Part shown: positions 51,247 through 63,238 of the stretch, piece by piece
Layout of the letters: every line of letters starts with the position of its first letter
How positions within the stretch are numbered: position 1 is the stretch's first letter
Assembly (NCBI GenBank): GCA_903772945.1
Contig: CAICTM010000258.1
Coordinates: 19,533-83,532, forward strand
DNA from: Seminavis robusta
Lineage: Eukaryota > Bacillariophyta > Bacillariophyceae > Naviculales > Naviculaceae
Length of the DNA: 64,000 nucleotides
Direction of reading: 5' to 3'
Position numbers and translations under genes: made by a program
Notes under the pieces: model-generated
The model's database searches: none
Told to the model about the DNA's origin: nothing
What the model saw: only the letters and a program-made list of their open reading frames with translations

Positions 51247-54200
51247 ATGAGCAAGAGCATGAGGAGATCGTTCCGGGGCATGCGTCATGGTTCGGCTAGC
51301 AATAGCTCTAGAAGCAAAGGGAAGAGCTGGTTCAGGGGTCAACACGCGATTCTTCTGCTGCTCTTTGCGGGATCTTGTTTTGTTACGTATCAGAGCCTTA
51401 GCATGAGCGGACGAATTCTATCGAACGAACCTGAATCGGGCTACGCTGCTACGAGTGCTATAGCTAGTTCGAGTGCGAAAGCAAGGAGTTCGAGTCTCAA
51501 CAAGCTAAAGTCAATGGGCGCAATGACACAACCACGAAGCTCGGAACAGTTACGTACCAACACGGCCGCCAGTGCTGGCAACATTACTAGTACTGCATCA
51601 TCCCCACCGTCTACTAAAGAGCAGAAGGATCAAACGAAGCTTGAAACGAAGAAACCGAAGAAAAAGGTACCCGTAACGCTACACATGGTGACCTCCAATG
51701 ACGACGACAGCACGGGCAACAGTAGTACGAGCATTCGCATTCCCGCGTGGCTCAAGATGTACTTTTTGTGGCATAAGACGGCCTTATCTCAAATAAACGA
51801 ATCCAACTGGCAACAACACCGCTTTCTCGTCATGACGTGCTTTCATGGGATGCGATGCGGGGGCGTCACTGATCGTTTACGGCCCATCTTACCAATGCTA
51901 AGGGCAGCACATCAGAGTAAACGGATCCTGCTCATTTACTGGGAACGACCGTTTCCACTCGAAGAGTTCTTGCTGCCGCCTGAAGGAGGATTGGATTGGA
52001 GGGTCCCAGAATACATGATCCCGCAAATCAAACAAAACGGGCCGAGCACACACTTTGCTTCGTACCACAACAAGCGAAATCCCAAACCCATCCTCAATAC
52101 TCTATATCAGTCATGGAACTACGGATGGCTATGGTACAATGAACAGCTTGAAGACGACGAGCCCTCTGCACTGGAGATGTTCAAGCAAGTATGGACTCAA
52201 CACTTGTTTCAAATGTCTCCGCCCGTACAACAACTCTACGAAAAAGTATTCGATTCCCTGCAGCTGCAACCGGGACAATTCGCAACGGCACACATCCGGG
52301 CACTCTACGGGTTGGAGAAACGACCACACGTCGAAACCATTGCTCTCGTTCGCAATGCAATGAATTGCGCCTCCAAGTAAGTGCTGCACATATTATCATG
52401 GATGAATGAAATGAAATCAACCAACTGGTTTTGTGCCAGGATTTCTCTAACCAACTGTCATCTTTTTCATAAACAAACAGCCTTCGACCAGGAGGACCCT
52501 TCCTGGTGGCATCGGACCTGCTAGATGCTCTGCACGAGGCAGAAAAGTATGGATACGAAAAGAACGTCACAGTTGTGGCACCAAACTATCAAAAGGAACC
52601 ACTTCATATTGGACTGCACAATGAGAGTGATAAATCAGTCACGCCCACTGATTTCTATTCTGTCTTTGTCGATATCTACCTTTTGGCACAGAGTCGATGC
52701 GTGGCGGTGGGACCTGGGGGATTCGGACATTGGGCTCAAATCATGGGCTATGATCACAAGTGCTGGATACGGCACAGCGGAGAGCGGTCTCAAAACTGTG
52801 AGTGGAAGCAACCAGAACAGCAACAACTCACAATAGACCAACCCAAGGAACCACAGCTTGCAATTAGAACCGTCGCACCTCCACCGTCACCAGCAGCAAA
52901 AACAGAAGAAGATTTGGAGGTGATGATTGCAGTCAAGGAAGTTGAGACCAAGAAACTCGCCATTGGTCAATTAGAAAAGCGACTGGCAGAAATGAAGCAA
53001 GAACTACTAGAAGCAGCACAACAGCTGGTCGACGTTAAGAGCTCTACCGGGGCTCCTTCAACAACTGGCGCGAGAACAATGAAGAGGAAGGAATCTAGTG
53101 AAGGGGAGAGGGAGTCATCCACGGCGACAACGACAGGTTCCTTGAGTTTTATGAAGGCATTAAAAGAAACACTCCTTGAGGCACAGGCAGTCGCGAGGGA
53201 TACAAAACAGTTACATTATCCACGAAGCACACTAACGAAACTTCCTGAACGCTCACGGGTGGTGAACGACGCCACCGCAACCAACACGACGAAAGACAAG
53301 AACCAGATGTTGCGGGTATCTTATGCGCTGAAACAAAAGTTGGCCAAGTCGATCCGGGGACGACAGACGCCAAGCACGACCCTGCAACATGGAGGGCTCG
53401 TAGAAGATGACAATGACAATGACGATGACACATCCGAGGACACGTCGGTGGCAGAACAGCACGTAAGCCTCGTGGAGGACCACTTTGATGATGACATAGA
53501 AGGGGAGGATGATACTTCTCCTACTTCTTCTGAAATGTCAACGACTGGAGTGTTCAACGACTACGTAGCCATGAATCCAAATCGGGACAATCTCTGGGAC
53601 GACTCCAGCACCATGCCAGGCTGGATGAAGCAGTATTTTCTCTGGCACAGGGAGCAGAGAGCGGCGTTGACGCCAGATAACTTTCGAGAACAACGATTCA
53701 TCATCATGACTTGTCTACGAGGTGCAAAGTGCGGAGGAATGACGGATCGACTAAGGCCAATCCTAGCCTATTTGCAGGTAGCGCATCTCACTTCGAGACT
53801 TTTCTTCATTTACTGGGAAAGGCCATTCCCTTTGGAAGAGTTCTTGCTACCTCCAGAAGGTGGCATGGATTGGCGGATGCCCAAGTTCCTGTTGCCTGAG
53901 CTTTACAAAACACAGAGAACTGGCAACCTAGAATTGAGATTTTATCAGAAGCCCGAGCCGATGATTATGTCTACCACTTTCCAAAGCTGGCACTATGGGG
54001 AACAAAGCTACAATCAAAACAAGGCCAACGATGAGCCAGAAGCCATCAATGTCTTTCGTGATGCCTGGAACGTCATGTTCACTCCATCTCCTCCCGTGGC
54101 TGGTATGATTGCCAACAGCTTTGATCAACTAGGGATCGTTCCTGGGCAATATTCCACCGCTCATATTCGGGCACTATATGGGATCGAAGCTCGTGGTGAG

Positions 54201-54698
54201 CGTGAGATCACTGTATTGGTCAAGAATGCACTCAACTGCCTCTCGCAAATCGACCAATCTGGTGGACCATACTTGGTGGCTGCCGATACCTCTGTGGCCA
54301 TTCACATTGCGAAGCAATATGGATCATTTCGAAATGTGACAGTTGTCTCACCTCCTCATGGAGAGCACCCACTGCATCTTGGCTTGCACAACGAAAGCGA
54401 TACGTCAGTAGTGCCAGCGAACTTTTACAGTATTTTCAATGACATGTACTTGATTGCAGAGACAAAGTGTACAGTAGTGGGACGCGGTGGCTTTGGACGA
54501 TGGGGTATCTTGTTGGGGCATGAGCCCAGTTGCAACAAGTTCAGCAGTGGCTTCAAAGCAGAAACCTGCGGTTGGAAGGATTCTGCTCCTCGGGCAACTG
54601 AGGAAATGGAGGAAGAGGCACTGCAGCAGAACCAGCATCACAGAGTGCATGCGAAGATGCCATTCCGAAAACCCATGCGCGGAGCAGTCCAACGATGA
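51247..54698 (+). CDS. Type II membrane protein with two tandem glycosyltransferase-like domains
   Basis: Two exons, 51247-52376 and 52481-54698 (donor GTAAGT, acceptor ACAG, phase 2), give 1115 residues. A basic N terminus precedes one membrane helix (HAILLLLFAGSCFVTYQSL), the usual Golgi anchor layout. Two copies of a domain of about 290 residues follow. Domain 1 (about 165-505) has GGVTDRLRPI, IYWERPFPLEEFLLPPEGG, AHIRALYG, then VGPGGFGHW. Domain 2 (about 752-1075) has GGMTDRLRPI, IYWERPFPLEEFLLPPEGG, AHIRALYG and VGRGGFGRW. The GG-x-DRLRP plus HxR plus glycine-rich motifs resemble the fucosyltransferase superfamily (O-fucosyltransferase/NodZ type), so a GDP-sugar donor is likely. The linker (about 505-750) has a coiled coil (EKRLAEMKQELLEAAQQL) and acidic stretches. 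Both copies keep the putative catalytic motifs. Confidence 0.8.
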
Positions 54699-55396
54699 TG
54701 GACACGCTCGTGGCCAATCCAGCGCAACTTTGGCGGATTGAGTCACTCAAGCATTCGCTTCACCTGCGCCCAAAACTTTGCGTGGGTAAGGGTCGGTCAG
54801 TCGGACCGACCCTGGCAACAACAACCTTTGCTGGTGCCACTACTGCCGATTCTACTATCTAGCTAGCCCCTTACTAGCTAGTTCTACCAGGTATTTCCTC
54901 CTATCGATCAACTTCTACTTCTCTCACTAGCTACAGCGTAGACCTTTCCACGCAAAAGCTACGGTAGCTCAAAGTGCTGTTGGTTGGTTGATCGATCGAA
55001 TGATGTGACGTAAATAATGATTCGATTCGCTCCTTGCTCTTGCGCTTTCTTGTGGTGGTCTTCGTCTTCGCTGCCATGGTGCCTGCCCGTCCCATTCCAA
55101 CTCTCAAGATGATGCAACCGGAAAAGAAGAACACAAATCTGACACAAAAAAGGATTTGAATCGATTCGAGGGAGACCAACGGAAGGCAGAGCGAGTTGCA
55201 AGCGCACACATGCACATCAACCAACCAACCAACAAACAAGATTTCTTTTTCATCATTATGTTGCTAGCGGAGATGCGCTCGTCTGTCTGTGAATTGTTGC
55301 TGCCGACCCTGTTTTTGCTTGCACTCCTCACCGTCCGTCCTTGGCCTCTCCTTTCTTCTTGTTGTTTGTTCTGTTTCGTTTCTTTCTATTTTTAAA
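54699..55396. other. Spacer between convergent genes
   Basis: About 0.7 kb between the ends of the glycosyltransferase gene and the gene at 55397. CTAG clusters occur at 54860-54885. Small open frames show no protein-like signal; nothing else was recognised. Confidence 0.45.
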
Positions 55397-56692
55397 TTAA
55401 TTATTACCTCGAGTGACTCGTCCACTGGCCGTTCGACTGGGCAATCCCCGTCCACTGGACGTACGAGGCGGCGGAGCCCTTCGTCGTGGCTCCTCGTTCT
55501 CTGCTTCGATATCTTCCTCTTCTTCTTCCGTGACTCTCCGACTGACTCGTCCCGACGAGGAGCGCGAGACACCGACTCGTCCCGAGGACGTTCTCGAGGG
55601 CAAGACTCTTCCACTGGATGTTCTTCCGGGAGTGCTGCGTCCACTGGGCGTCCGACTGGGCGGTGTCGTCTTGGCCATACTACTGCCACTGGCACCCAAC
55701 ATGGCGAGTCGATCGGCTGCATTCTGGGATCGCGGTACATTCATGGATTTGGCTCGTTGCGGTGCTTCTCTGGCGAGTCGTCCATTGCGGCCTGGAATTC
55801 GTGGTGCCGATCGACGTCGTGAATTGTTGAGTTCGCAAGCATCATCGTCGCCGTTATTGTTGTTGAACCCGAGCGAGTTATTGGAGTCGGTCTCTACATC
55901 GCAGAGATCGGTACTGGTTCGTCTCAATCGTCGTGCGGGCATAATGGCCGGTGCCTCTCGTCCTTTGGGTGACTTTTCTCGTGCGTTCGTCATGGTATCT
56001 CGTGAGACGGCGGGTGCCGTATTGGATCGTGGGGGTGCTCTTCGTTGTTTACCGGCGACAATTTGGATGCATTTTTCCATGACGTCTTTCCAGTCTTCAC
56101 TGACATCCTGTGCCCATCCACACTGTACGAATATTTCCATTTCTTCTTGTAGACATGCCTTACCTGCCGTGGTTGATCTGTTGGAATCATCCTTTTGTAG
56201 TATTCTGTCGAGTTCTTGAGGGATTTCGTGGTCTTCTTCTGCGAGTGAGAATTGTACGTAGAAAACATCGTTATCGGCGAGTATGGTTTTGAGTACAGTG
56301 TGTAGTGAGGTAGCGGTAGTGTTTGTTGGTACGGTGAGGTTAACGTTGAGTTGTATGATGGGTCCTTCTTCTTCATCTTGGAGGAAGCAGTTGTCTGGTA
56401 GAGCTTCTTCGTAATCTCTCATGAGCATGTGTTTGAGTCCTTGCCACCATAGGTAGTCTGTGACGTCTATGGAGTCTATGAATTGGAATGCTTTCCATGT
56501 TCTGTCTTGTGAAGTGTCAATGAGTAGTGTTCGTATGATGGGGTCTAGTGAATGATGTTCGGAAGTGATGAAGTCGAGTATTTCGACTTTAGTGATTTGT
56601 GCGTTTGCTTTGACTTGGTTAAGCTTTTCCGTGATGACTTCCTCCTTGACTTGATCTGATCCCACAATTTCGACTTGTTCTGGGTCGCTCAT
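55397..56692 (-). CDS. Unrecognised conserved family, member C (431 aa)
   Basis: The ATG at 56692 (MSDPEQ) is used because the upstream extension starts with TTG. Residues about 15-205 carry the same domain as the genes at 1065 and 2829: ITKVEILDFI, LDPIIRTLLID, WKAFQFID, WQGLKHMLMRDYE, VNLTVPT, VLKTILADNDVFYVQFS and VQCGWAQD. The tail is basic and serine-rich, and from about residue 335 becomes a repeat array of SRTSSGRV-like units (SRTPSGRS, GRTSSGRV, SRTSSGRV, SRSSSGRV, PRTSSGRG, SRTASGRV) interrupted by an acidic patch (EEEEEDIEAENEE). A basophilic site QRAKSMN is present. The PDYxW ending of members A and B is absent. No signal peptide or membrane helix; probably intracellular. A long open frame on the opposite strand over the tail is a codon-bias shadow. 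Confidence 0.75.
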   Translation of the reverse strand: MSDPEQVEIVGSDQVKEEVITEKLNQVKANAQITKVEILDFITSEHHSLDPIIRTLLIDTSQDRTWKAFQFIDSIDVTDYLWWQGLKHMLMRDYEEALPDNCFLQDEEEGPIIQLNVNLTVPTNTTATSLHTVLKTILADNDVFYVQFSLAEEDHEIPQELDRILQKDDSNRSTTAGKACLQEEMEIFVQCGWAQDVSEDWKDVMEKCIQIVAGKQRRAPPRSNTAPAVSRDTMTNAREKSPKGREAPAIMPARRLRRTSTDLCDVETDSNNSLGFNNNNGDDDACELNNSRRRSAPRIPGRNGRLAREAPQRAKSMNVPRSQNAADRLAMLGASGSSMAKTTPPSRTPSGRSTPGRTSSGRVLPSRTSSGRVGVSRSSSGRVSRRVTEEEEEDIEAENEEPRRRAPPPRTSSGRGLPSRTASGRVTRGNN

Positions 56693-59152
56693 CTTTTGAT
56701 GATGCACAATACAAGTACGATCCAAGGTGGTAAGTACTGCTAGCTCGTTCGGCGTTCGGCGTTCTGTGGTGCGTGGTAGATGGTAGAGGGTATACGTAGC
56801 TCAGGTCAGGTCCGGTCCGGTCCCACAGCTATAGTCAGATAGCTAGAACGGGATGGGATTGAGGGCTGGTAGTGGTGTCCGTGATGGTGCCAATCCAATC
56901 CACTACCATCGAGTAAGTAAGTCATGTCCAATATCATAAGGTAAGATCAAGATAGGATAAGATAGGATAAGGAAGGGAGCAGAAGCAAGGGAAAGGTAAG
57001 ATATGGTAAGATACTGGTACTAGCAAGGAATGACACGAGACAAGCTTCTCCAAACTAGGCAAGCTGGAAAGCCTAGCATATGCATAGCCAAGCCTAGCCT
57101 AGCCTAGCAAACGTGAATGCCAATGGATTGGCAGATCCAGCTTGCAGTCTCTGTGGGACCCTGAGAAAGGCCGTAGCTCCCATATGTCCAAAAACCGAGG
57201 GAAAGGTAGAATTTTGTGCCATTTTCCAGTGCCAATGGTCCTGCTGGTCCAGTTTTTTCAGTTTTTGGACTGATTCAACTGCTTCCCTTTTGTTTGGCTC
57301 TGAAACTCTCATACATTTTGATTGGAATGTAATGGATTGGTGGATCGAGCAGCCTGTCTTCTACGACCCTCCGACTCCCCTTGTTCCGATACCCCGAAAA
57401 TCCCGACGATAAACGAAAAATCTCCGAAATTTTTGGAATATTTTCTGTCGAGTACTTACAGTGTCTTGTCTTTCTTGTTATCTTATCTTGTCTCAGTACT
57501 TCTACTAGCTAGTGCTACTACTAGCTACTAGTAGCTCCAATGAAGGATTCTCTTCTCTTCTCTTCTTGCTCAAACCTTATTGATTAAGGTTAAGCTCCTA
57601 CTAGCAAAGCAAGAAAGCTCTATTCAGCTGTAGTAGTACTACTAGCTAGTAGTATAAGTACTAGTATAGATGTGATGCTGTTGAGAGGAAGAGCAACAGC
57701 AACAGCAGCAGCAGCAACAGCAATAGCAACCACTCGATGAAAGACTGACTTGTCTCACTGGATGCTACCGTTGCTTTTGGTTGGATGTTGTTGTTGTTGT
57801 TGGTACGTAGCAACCATGGGAGCAAATGAGCGGCTTTTCAAATGCGCCAAGATCGCGCAAGTCACAAGATTGAAGGGACATTCATTTCTGTTTCGATGAC
57901 CAGCGGTGACCGATAATAAAAAGCCAGTGGAGCTACTATAATAGAAAGCTAGCTAGAGTATTAATTACATTCCACATCACCTATCTAGCTAGCTAGTCTA
58001 CATGTATTGACTCTGACTTTCATGATCAAAAGCGTACAGAAGTACCGATCCTACATGTACTAGCTAGCTAGTATCAGGTTTGCATTCTACAGTACCTATG
58101 CCGACTCTAGTTCTGCTCACTTTGTTAGACTACTTCAAAATAATTAACTCTCAGCCTGTCGCGTGATTCAAAGATTGTTCATTCTAACTAGCTAGTAGAC
58201 TACTGGAATGCTAAGAAATAAGAAAGCAACCTCTGCCTGCATCAGAGATGTGGGTACTGTAATTGAAGCAACCAGCTAATTGGGTCAACTACTAGCTAGC
58301 TAGTAGACTCGAATCTAATAACTCGACAAGCTGAGAATTAATATTTATCTTATTTGGCTGATGCAAGCAGACGAGGCACTTTCTCCTTCATGTGCGGTAC
58401 TCCCGGTACCTCCAACCCTACCGTACTCGTTGTCCTTTTCTACTTTGCGTAAAATGGAGGCGAACAAGGAATTGTCAAAGAATAAAGAACACTGCCTCGA
58501 AGAACCAAGCGAACCCTTCCGTGGGAAACAAGGATGTCCATAGAACAAGGGACAAAGGTGAAAAGAAATTTGGAAGGCGGACGGAAGCGAGCCTCAGCTG
58601 TCCCATCCCTCAGTCATCGGAAATCGGAAAAACAATCATCAGGAACATTCTTCACCATTAAAATAGCTACTCCGGAGTACTAGTTAGTGACTGGTAGTCA
58701 AGAACTGATTGATCGTGCGGTCACCTCATCTCATCCCAAACCATGCTACAGACAGAGAAAAGACTTTTCCCCTACCACAGCAGGTACCAGGCTAGTGGCT
58801 GCAGCTAGAGTAATGCTGGCTATTGGCTGTTGCCGGCTATGATAGGTTTTGGTTCTTTGAGGTTGGCGAACGAACAATGTGGTAGGTTTTGTGCTATAGT
58901 TATGTATTCTATACAGATGCAACACTGTGAAGAAGATGTATGCTTTGGGCTTTGGGCAATGCAAATAGGGGCTTGGCAACTGCAAGCGAGTAAGCTCTGT
59001 ATGAAGCCGACGGAGCGATGGTCGAGAGAGCCTACTTGCTTTGCCTTGCCTTGCCTTGCTGTGCCTTGCCTTGCTGTGCATGGCCTGTATAACCAATGAT
59101 GAAATGCCTTCCTTTGAACTTGCTTCTCTGCTTGCTTGCGTTTCTGGAAGGT
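56693..59152. other. 2.5 kb gene-free spacer
   Basis: No supported gene. Contents: GATAGGATAAG repeats at about 56950-56975, CAGCAACAGCAG runs at 57689-57735, several GCTAGCTAG clusters (57945-58070, 58190, 58290), and a TTGCCTTGCC/GCTGTG repeat at 59039-59090. Short open frames at 57094-57412 and 58345-58661 have no recognisable features. Confidence 0.5.
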
Positions 59153-60498
59153 TTAGGCGCTGGCGAGGATCTTGGTATTGATCTTGCTCTTGATCTTGAT
59201 GCGCTGCATGGTTTCGGAGAGTTGCGGGAGGCTCCTTTGAAAGAGTTTGTGCCTGTAGGTGGAGACTTCATTGTTGCTGCTGTCAGTGCGTTCAAAGCAG
59301 TATAGATTGACCTACAGATGGATAGACCGTCAAATGAAAGCAAAGCAAGTTAGTCGAGTCGAGTCAAGAAAGGGTTTCTTTTGTAAAATGGCTACCAGTA
59401 CCTTTCCAGCATGGCTGGACTGTAGCTACGTACCTGTCTTTGGGAGCTGTTGTACTTGTTGGTATGAAAGAAGAGTGGCATAATCTCTTTTGCAAGTAAT
59501 TTCTTCTTGTAGACCGTGAATCCATCTCCTTCGGGTGTGTAGCTTGCAATCTCCGAGAGACCCTCTTGCTCCAAGTACTGTAGGAGCTCATGTAGCTTTG
59601 GAGGAAAGTCGGAGCGCCTTCCGGCGCGTCGCTTACCAACAACACCAACAACAGTACCTTGTGTAAGCACAGCAGGGGCATTCACCGCGCAAGTAGTGGG
59701 AGCCGAATCTTGGACCGAAAGGAACCTTTGTAGGCTTTGTAGGATTTCTTGTTCGTTGTTTGGAGAGTCATTGATATGGTTGCTCTGTGGCTCCAGCTGG
59801 GCTTCAAGTTGACTGGTCGCTGGAGAAGGTTCACTATTAGTACTACTAGTACTAGTACTGATACCAAGAAGACGAGAGAGCCCGAGAATCTGTTCCAGTT
59901 CGGTGGTGTTTGCATGCTCATTATTATCAGAACGAGTATCAGAACGAGTATCAGTACGAGTACCGAGAGCAGCCTGCTTATCAGTGGCTTGCTGAATGGC
60001 GATGGCAGCACAGATCTCCTGAATGCGATCCGTAGTGATGGTGATGTCATTACGATTGTCATTCATGTTGTCTTGGGGGACTGTGGCTGAAGCTGGAGCA
60101 GCGTGTAAGTCATCCTGTGCTGAAGCAAGAAGGACCCGGATTGCCAACTCTAGGGAACTATGTCCCGAAGCTGCCGTGGAGACAGCAACAGCAGGACGAG
60201 CCTGAACCTGAGCTTGAGCCTGAGCTTGAGCCTGAGCTTGAGCCTGAGCTTGAGCTTGGGCTTGGGATGTTGTCCTGGCCTGCTGCAGATCCTGCAGATC
60301 CTGCAGCTCTTGAAAGCTGAGGTCTCTCAGCTGTGCTTCTAGCAATTGCACACATAAAGTCTGATCCTGATTGAGGAGGGCACTGAGGGCACTGAAGGCA
60401 CTGAAGCTTAGGCCATGAATGCCACTGTTCCCATCACCAGCCTGACCGCTCATGGTCAACAAAGCAGCGCTGAGGTTAGATGACATTGTGTTGTTCAT
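59153..60498 (-). CDS. HSF-type transcription factor with C-terminal DNA-binding domain (gene 1)
   Basis: Exon 1 is 60498-59434 and exon 2 is 59311-59153 (donor GTACGT, acceptor TGTAG, phase 0), giving 407 residues from the ATG at 60498. The first 320 residues are low-complexity, with a QA dipeptide repeat, glutamine/asparagine-rich and leucine-rich stretches. The heat-shock-factor DNA-binding domain is at the C terminus: RRSDFPPKLHELLQYLEQEG, FTVYKKKLLAKEIMPLFF, the recognition helix KYNSSQRQ, then in exon 2 VNLYCFERT, STYRHKLFQRSLPQL and MQRIKIKSK. The intron falls just after the recognition helix. HSF proteins bind inverted GAA-type elements in the nucleus. No clear HR-A/B trimerisation coiled coil follows the domain, because the protein ends there. 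A related gene on the same strand lies at 61817-63238. Confidence 0.85.
60197..60264. repeat. Coding 12-bp minisatellite (Ala-Gln repeat)
   Basis: Tandem GCTTGAGCCTGA units within HSF gene 1; on the coding strand they encode an AQAQAQ run of about 20 residues. The repeat stays in frame. Confidence 0.85.
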
Positions 60499-61816
60499 GG
60501 CAATAAAGCTAGCGTAAAAAATTGAGAGCCTTTTCGTCGATCTTCTTTTTATGGTGCAAACACGAACCTGCCTGGCCTTTTTGGATGAAATGATGAAAGA
60601 TTCATTCGATTCATCATTCAATCGAGCAACAATGCTTCCGTATTTTAATATGCAGATTCTCCGGTGGACCCAACTGGGATCATCAGATTCTGTACTGTTC
60701 GTAGGTGTCTAAGCACAGAAATCCCAGAATTTCCAATGAACACCAAATAAATGAAGAGGGATTGTCTTGTGTACGTTCGTGGACTGCATGTATTAGCTAC
60801 TCCGAGTGGTGTCAGATACTGGATAGACCACACCTGGTGTAGGATCCGGAGTACAGTACTTTTCTCGGAGTGGTCTAATGTTAGCTACACAGTGTAGTTG
60901 CGTTGTGTCCACTGGTATCAAACATTGCCCCTGTTGATGACCAACACATTTTCAAATTGCCCTCTGAAGGACACTGGCCACCAGTCACTTTCATCTTTCA
61001 TGTCTAACTAGCATCACTCCTTCCGGGATACCTTGGCCTGTTCGAGTACATGTACAGTACTACTACCAGGTAGCTAGCCTCTAGCGTCTGCGCCGGGAGC
61101 AGCGTCCCCAATTGTCCTTCTACATACAGGTATCTCAACTTTCTTGGTTCTTGAATCGACGCCAAAGGTCTGGTCGTCTGGTCATCCTTGCTGCTTGTCA
61201 GGTTGGTTGGTGCTTCCGGATCATTTCATCGAATGAATTTTGAATCGAATCGAATCGAATGATGTTCGATTCAATCGATTCAATCAGACATGCCTTTTCT
61301 CAAAAAGCCCGCAGGTCGGCTTGTACATACATGTACCTGGTTCTGTAAGCATGTGATCAATCAGAACTGAATTCTTGTGCGGTAGCGCCATTGCTTCTGT
61401 TTCCCAAAATACGGGGGTTTAGAGTTGCTTCTGTTTCCCTGATCATCATACTATGCAGTTGTAAGGGATTTTTAGAGAGGGTGGTTGTCTACGAAAGCTG
61501 ATTGTAGAATGCAATCGCATAATGTTTACATTACGCCATTAGGTACGCCGTACCGTTACATGGCGAGCCGAGCAAACAACGAGCATGCCATGGTGAGCAC
61601 TCCACTCCACTCCACTACGGTATGGTATGTGTAAAGTTTGTGTAAAGTTAGTTTGAATGTTATGCAGTACATGTACATGTACATGTACATGTACTAGTAC
61701 ATCATGCAATGTCATGTAGAATATCGACGATTGAATCATATTCGGCGGTTTTCCATCTTGGAGCTTTTGTTGGAGGAATTGACCAGTCCAGTCCAGTCCA
61801 GTCCAGTCCGCACCGT
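60499..61816. other. Spacer between the two HSF genes with microsatellites
   Basis: About 1.3 kb. It contains GAATC-type repeats at about 61240-61280, CCACT repeats at 61597-61616, an ACATGT palindromic array at about 61670-61695, and CAGTC repeats at about 61783-61810 that approach the end of HSF gene 2. No gene supported. Confidence 0.5.
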
Positions 61817-63238
61817 TCATTCGAGATCTTCCTCCAGTCCCTCCTCGAGTTCTCCGACAGCATCAGACATCATCTCTTTGCTCTTGATTTTGGTCCGTAT
61901 CATTTCCCGGCATCGTTCGGGGAAGTCTCTGTGGAAGTTGTGATGCGAGTAGAAGCTTTTGGTGCCCACCCTTCTCTTTTTAAAGCAGTACAGATTGACC
62001 TATATATTTGATTGGTATGGAAGGAGAAAGTAAGTAATCAATCAATGGCAGTGAATAATCATGCAGCAAGCACTTTCGTGGCAACGCACTCAACGAAGTC
62101 TTACCTGTCTCTGAAAGCTGGAATACCCGGAATACTTGAAGTGCCTGGAAAGGTATTCTTGAAGAAACAGTTTTGGTTTCAAGACAATGAATCCGGATCC
62201 ATCTGGTGTAAATGTGGCAATGTCGCTGCGTCCCTCTCGTTCCACCGTGCATAGAATGCTGTGCAATGTGATTGGGAACATGATGGAACGTCCCTTGCGT
62301 GGCCCGACCTTTTGTTTCTGTTGTTGAAGCTGTCGTTGTTCTTGAAGCTGTCGTTGCAGCCGCTGTTGTTTCTGTCGGTCCTCCCGCACCAACATGTCAT
62401 TGGTTTCGCGTGCGAGCTGAAGCAGTGCTTCCAACGAGGAGGCCTCCTCACTGGGTCTTGCGGGGGGATCTGGAACAACGCTTGTAGGACCATTACCAGG
62501 AACAAGGCTTGGAGGATCGGGAGCAACTTCATTATTTGTGGTGAAGTCATTTCGGGAGTCTTGAGCCGAGCCCTGCACGGTTTTGGCTGCAGTGACGGCA
62601 AGTGCAAGAGACTGTTCATTGGACATGCCGAGTTCTTGGCAAAGTTGCAAGGTGGACAGGGCAACGGAAGCGACGTCTGGTGCAGCAGGAGGAGGAGGAT
62701 CTTGCTGTTGCTGTTGCCGTTGCAGCTGCAGCTGCATCATGAAAAGCTGTGCTTGAAGGTGGCCATTGGCATGCGTATTCGTACTGGCAAATGCAGCAGC
62801 CCCAGCCAGAGGGGACTTGATGCATTGCAACCGAGTGTGCTGCTCAGAAGCCAGAGCAGAAGGTTGAGATTCTGTTTGAGACTCTGGTTGCATCTGAGCC
62901 TGGAGCATCCTGATCCTGGCATTGATGGATTCCTCCTCTCTCTGAGTTTCTTCGTGGGCTTGAAGGAGCCTGAGCCTCGTGCTCATGGCAGCAGGGACTT
63001 GGGGGTTCGTCGGTTCTCGTTCGGAACTTGACTCGGATGTTGCAACTCGCTGGTTGCTATTCAGAAGCTCAAGCTCAAGTCGCAGCAGCTCAGACTCCAA
63101 GCTATTAGTACTAGTAAGAACAGCTTCTGAAGAACTCGACCGCAAAACAGAAAGAACAGCGTCGTTGAAAGGGTTAGCGTTGTTACTGGTACCAATGGCA
63201 TGGGATCGATTCTGGTTGTTCAGATTGCTGAGGCTCAT
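61817..63238 (-). CDS. HSF-type transcription factor with C-terminal DNA-binding domain (gene 2)
   Basis: Exon 1 is 63238-62105 and exon 2 is 61999-61817 (donor GTAAGA, acceptor ATATAG, phase 0), giving 438 residues from the ATG at 63238. The long N-terminal part is glutamine-rich with likely coiled coils (ESELLRLELELLNSNQ, RQKQQRLQRQLQEQRQLQQQ). The C-terminal HSF domain reads MFPITLHSILCTVEREG, FIVLKPKLFLQEYLSRHF, recognition helix YSSFQRQ, then VNLYCFKKR, FYSHHNFHRDFPERC and IRTKIKSKE, followed by an acidic tail (GELEEGLEEDLE). The intron position equals that of HSF gene 1. The pair is a same-strand tandem, so an old duplication is likely. The coiled coil lies upstream of the DNA-binding domain, the reverse of the classical HSF order. 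Confidence 0.85.

Noticed and set aside
55413-56219. Long plus-strand open frame (268 codons) over the tail of the gene at 55397-56692
   Set aside because: It is antisense to a serine/arginine repeat region whose codon bias removes stops; its sequence has no features of its own, while the minus strand carries the conserved domain.
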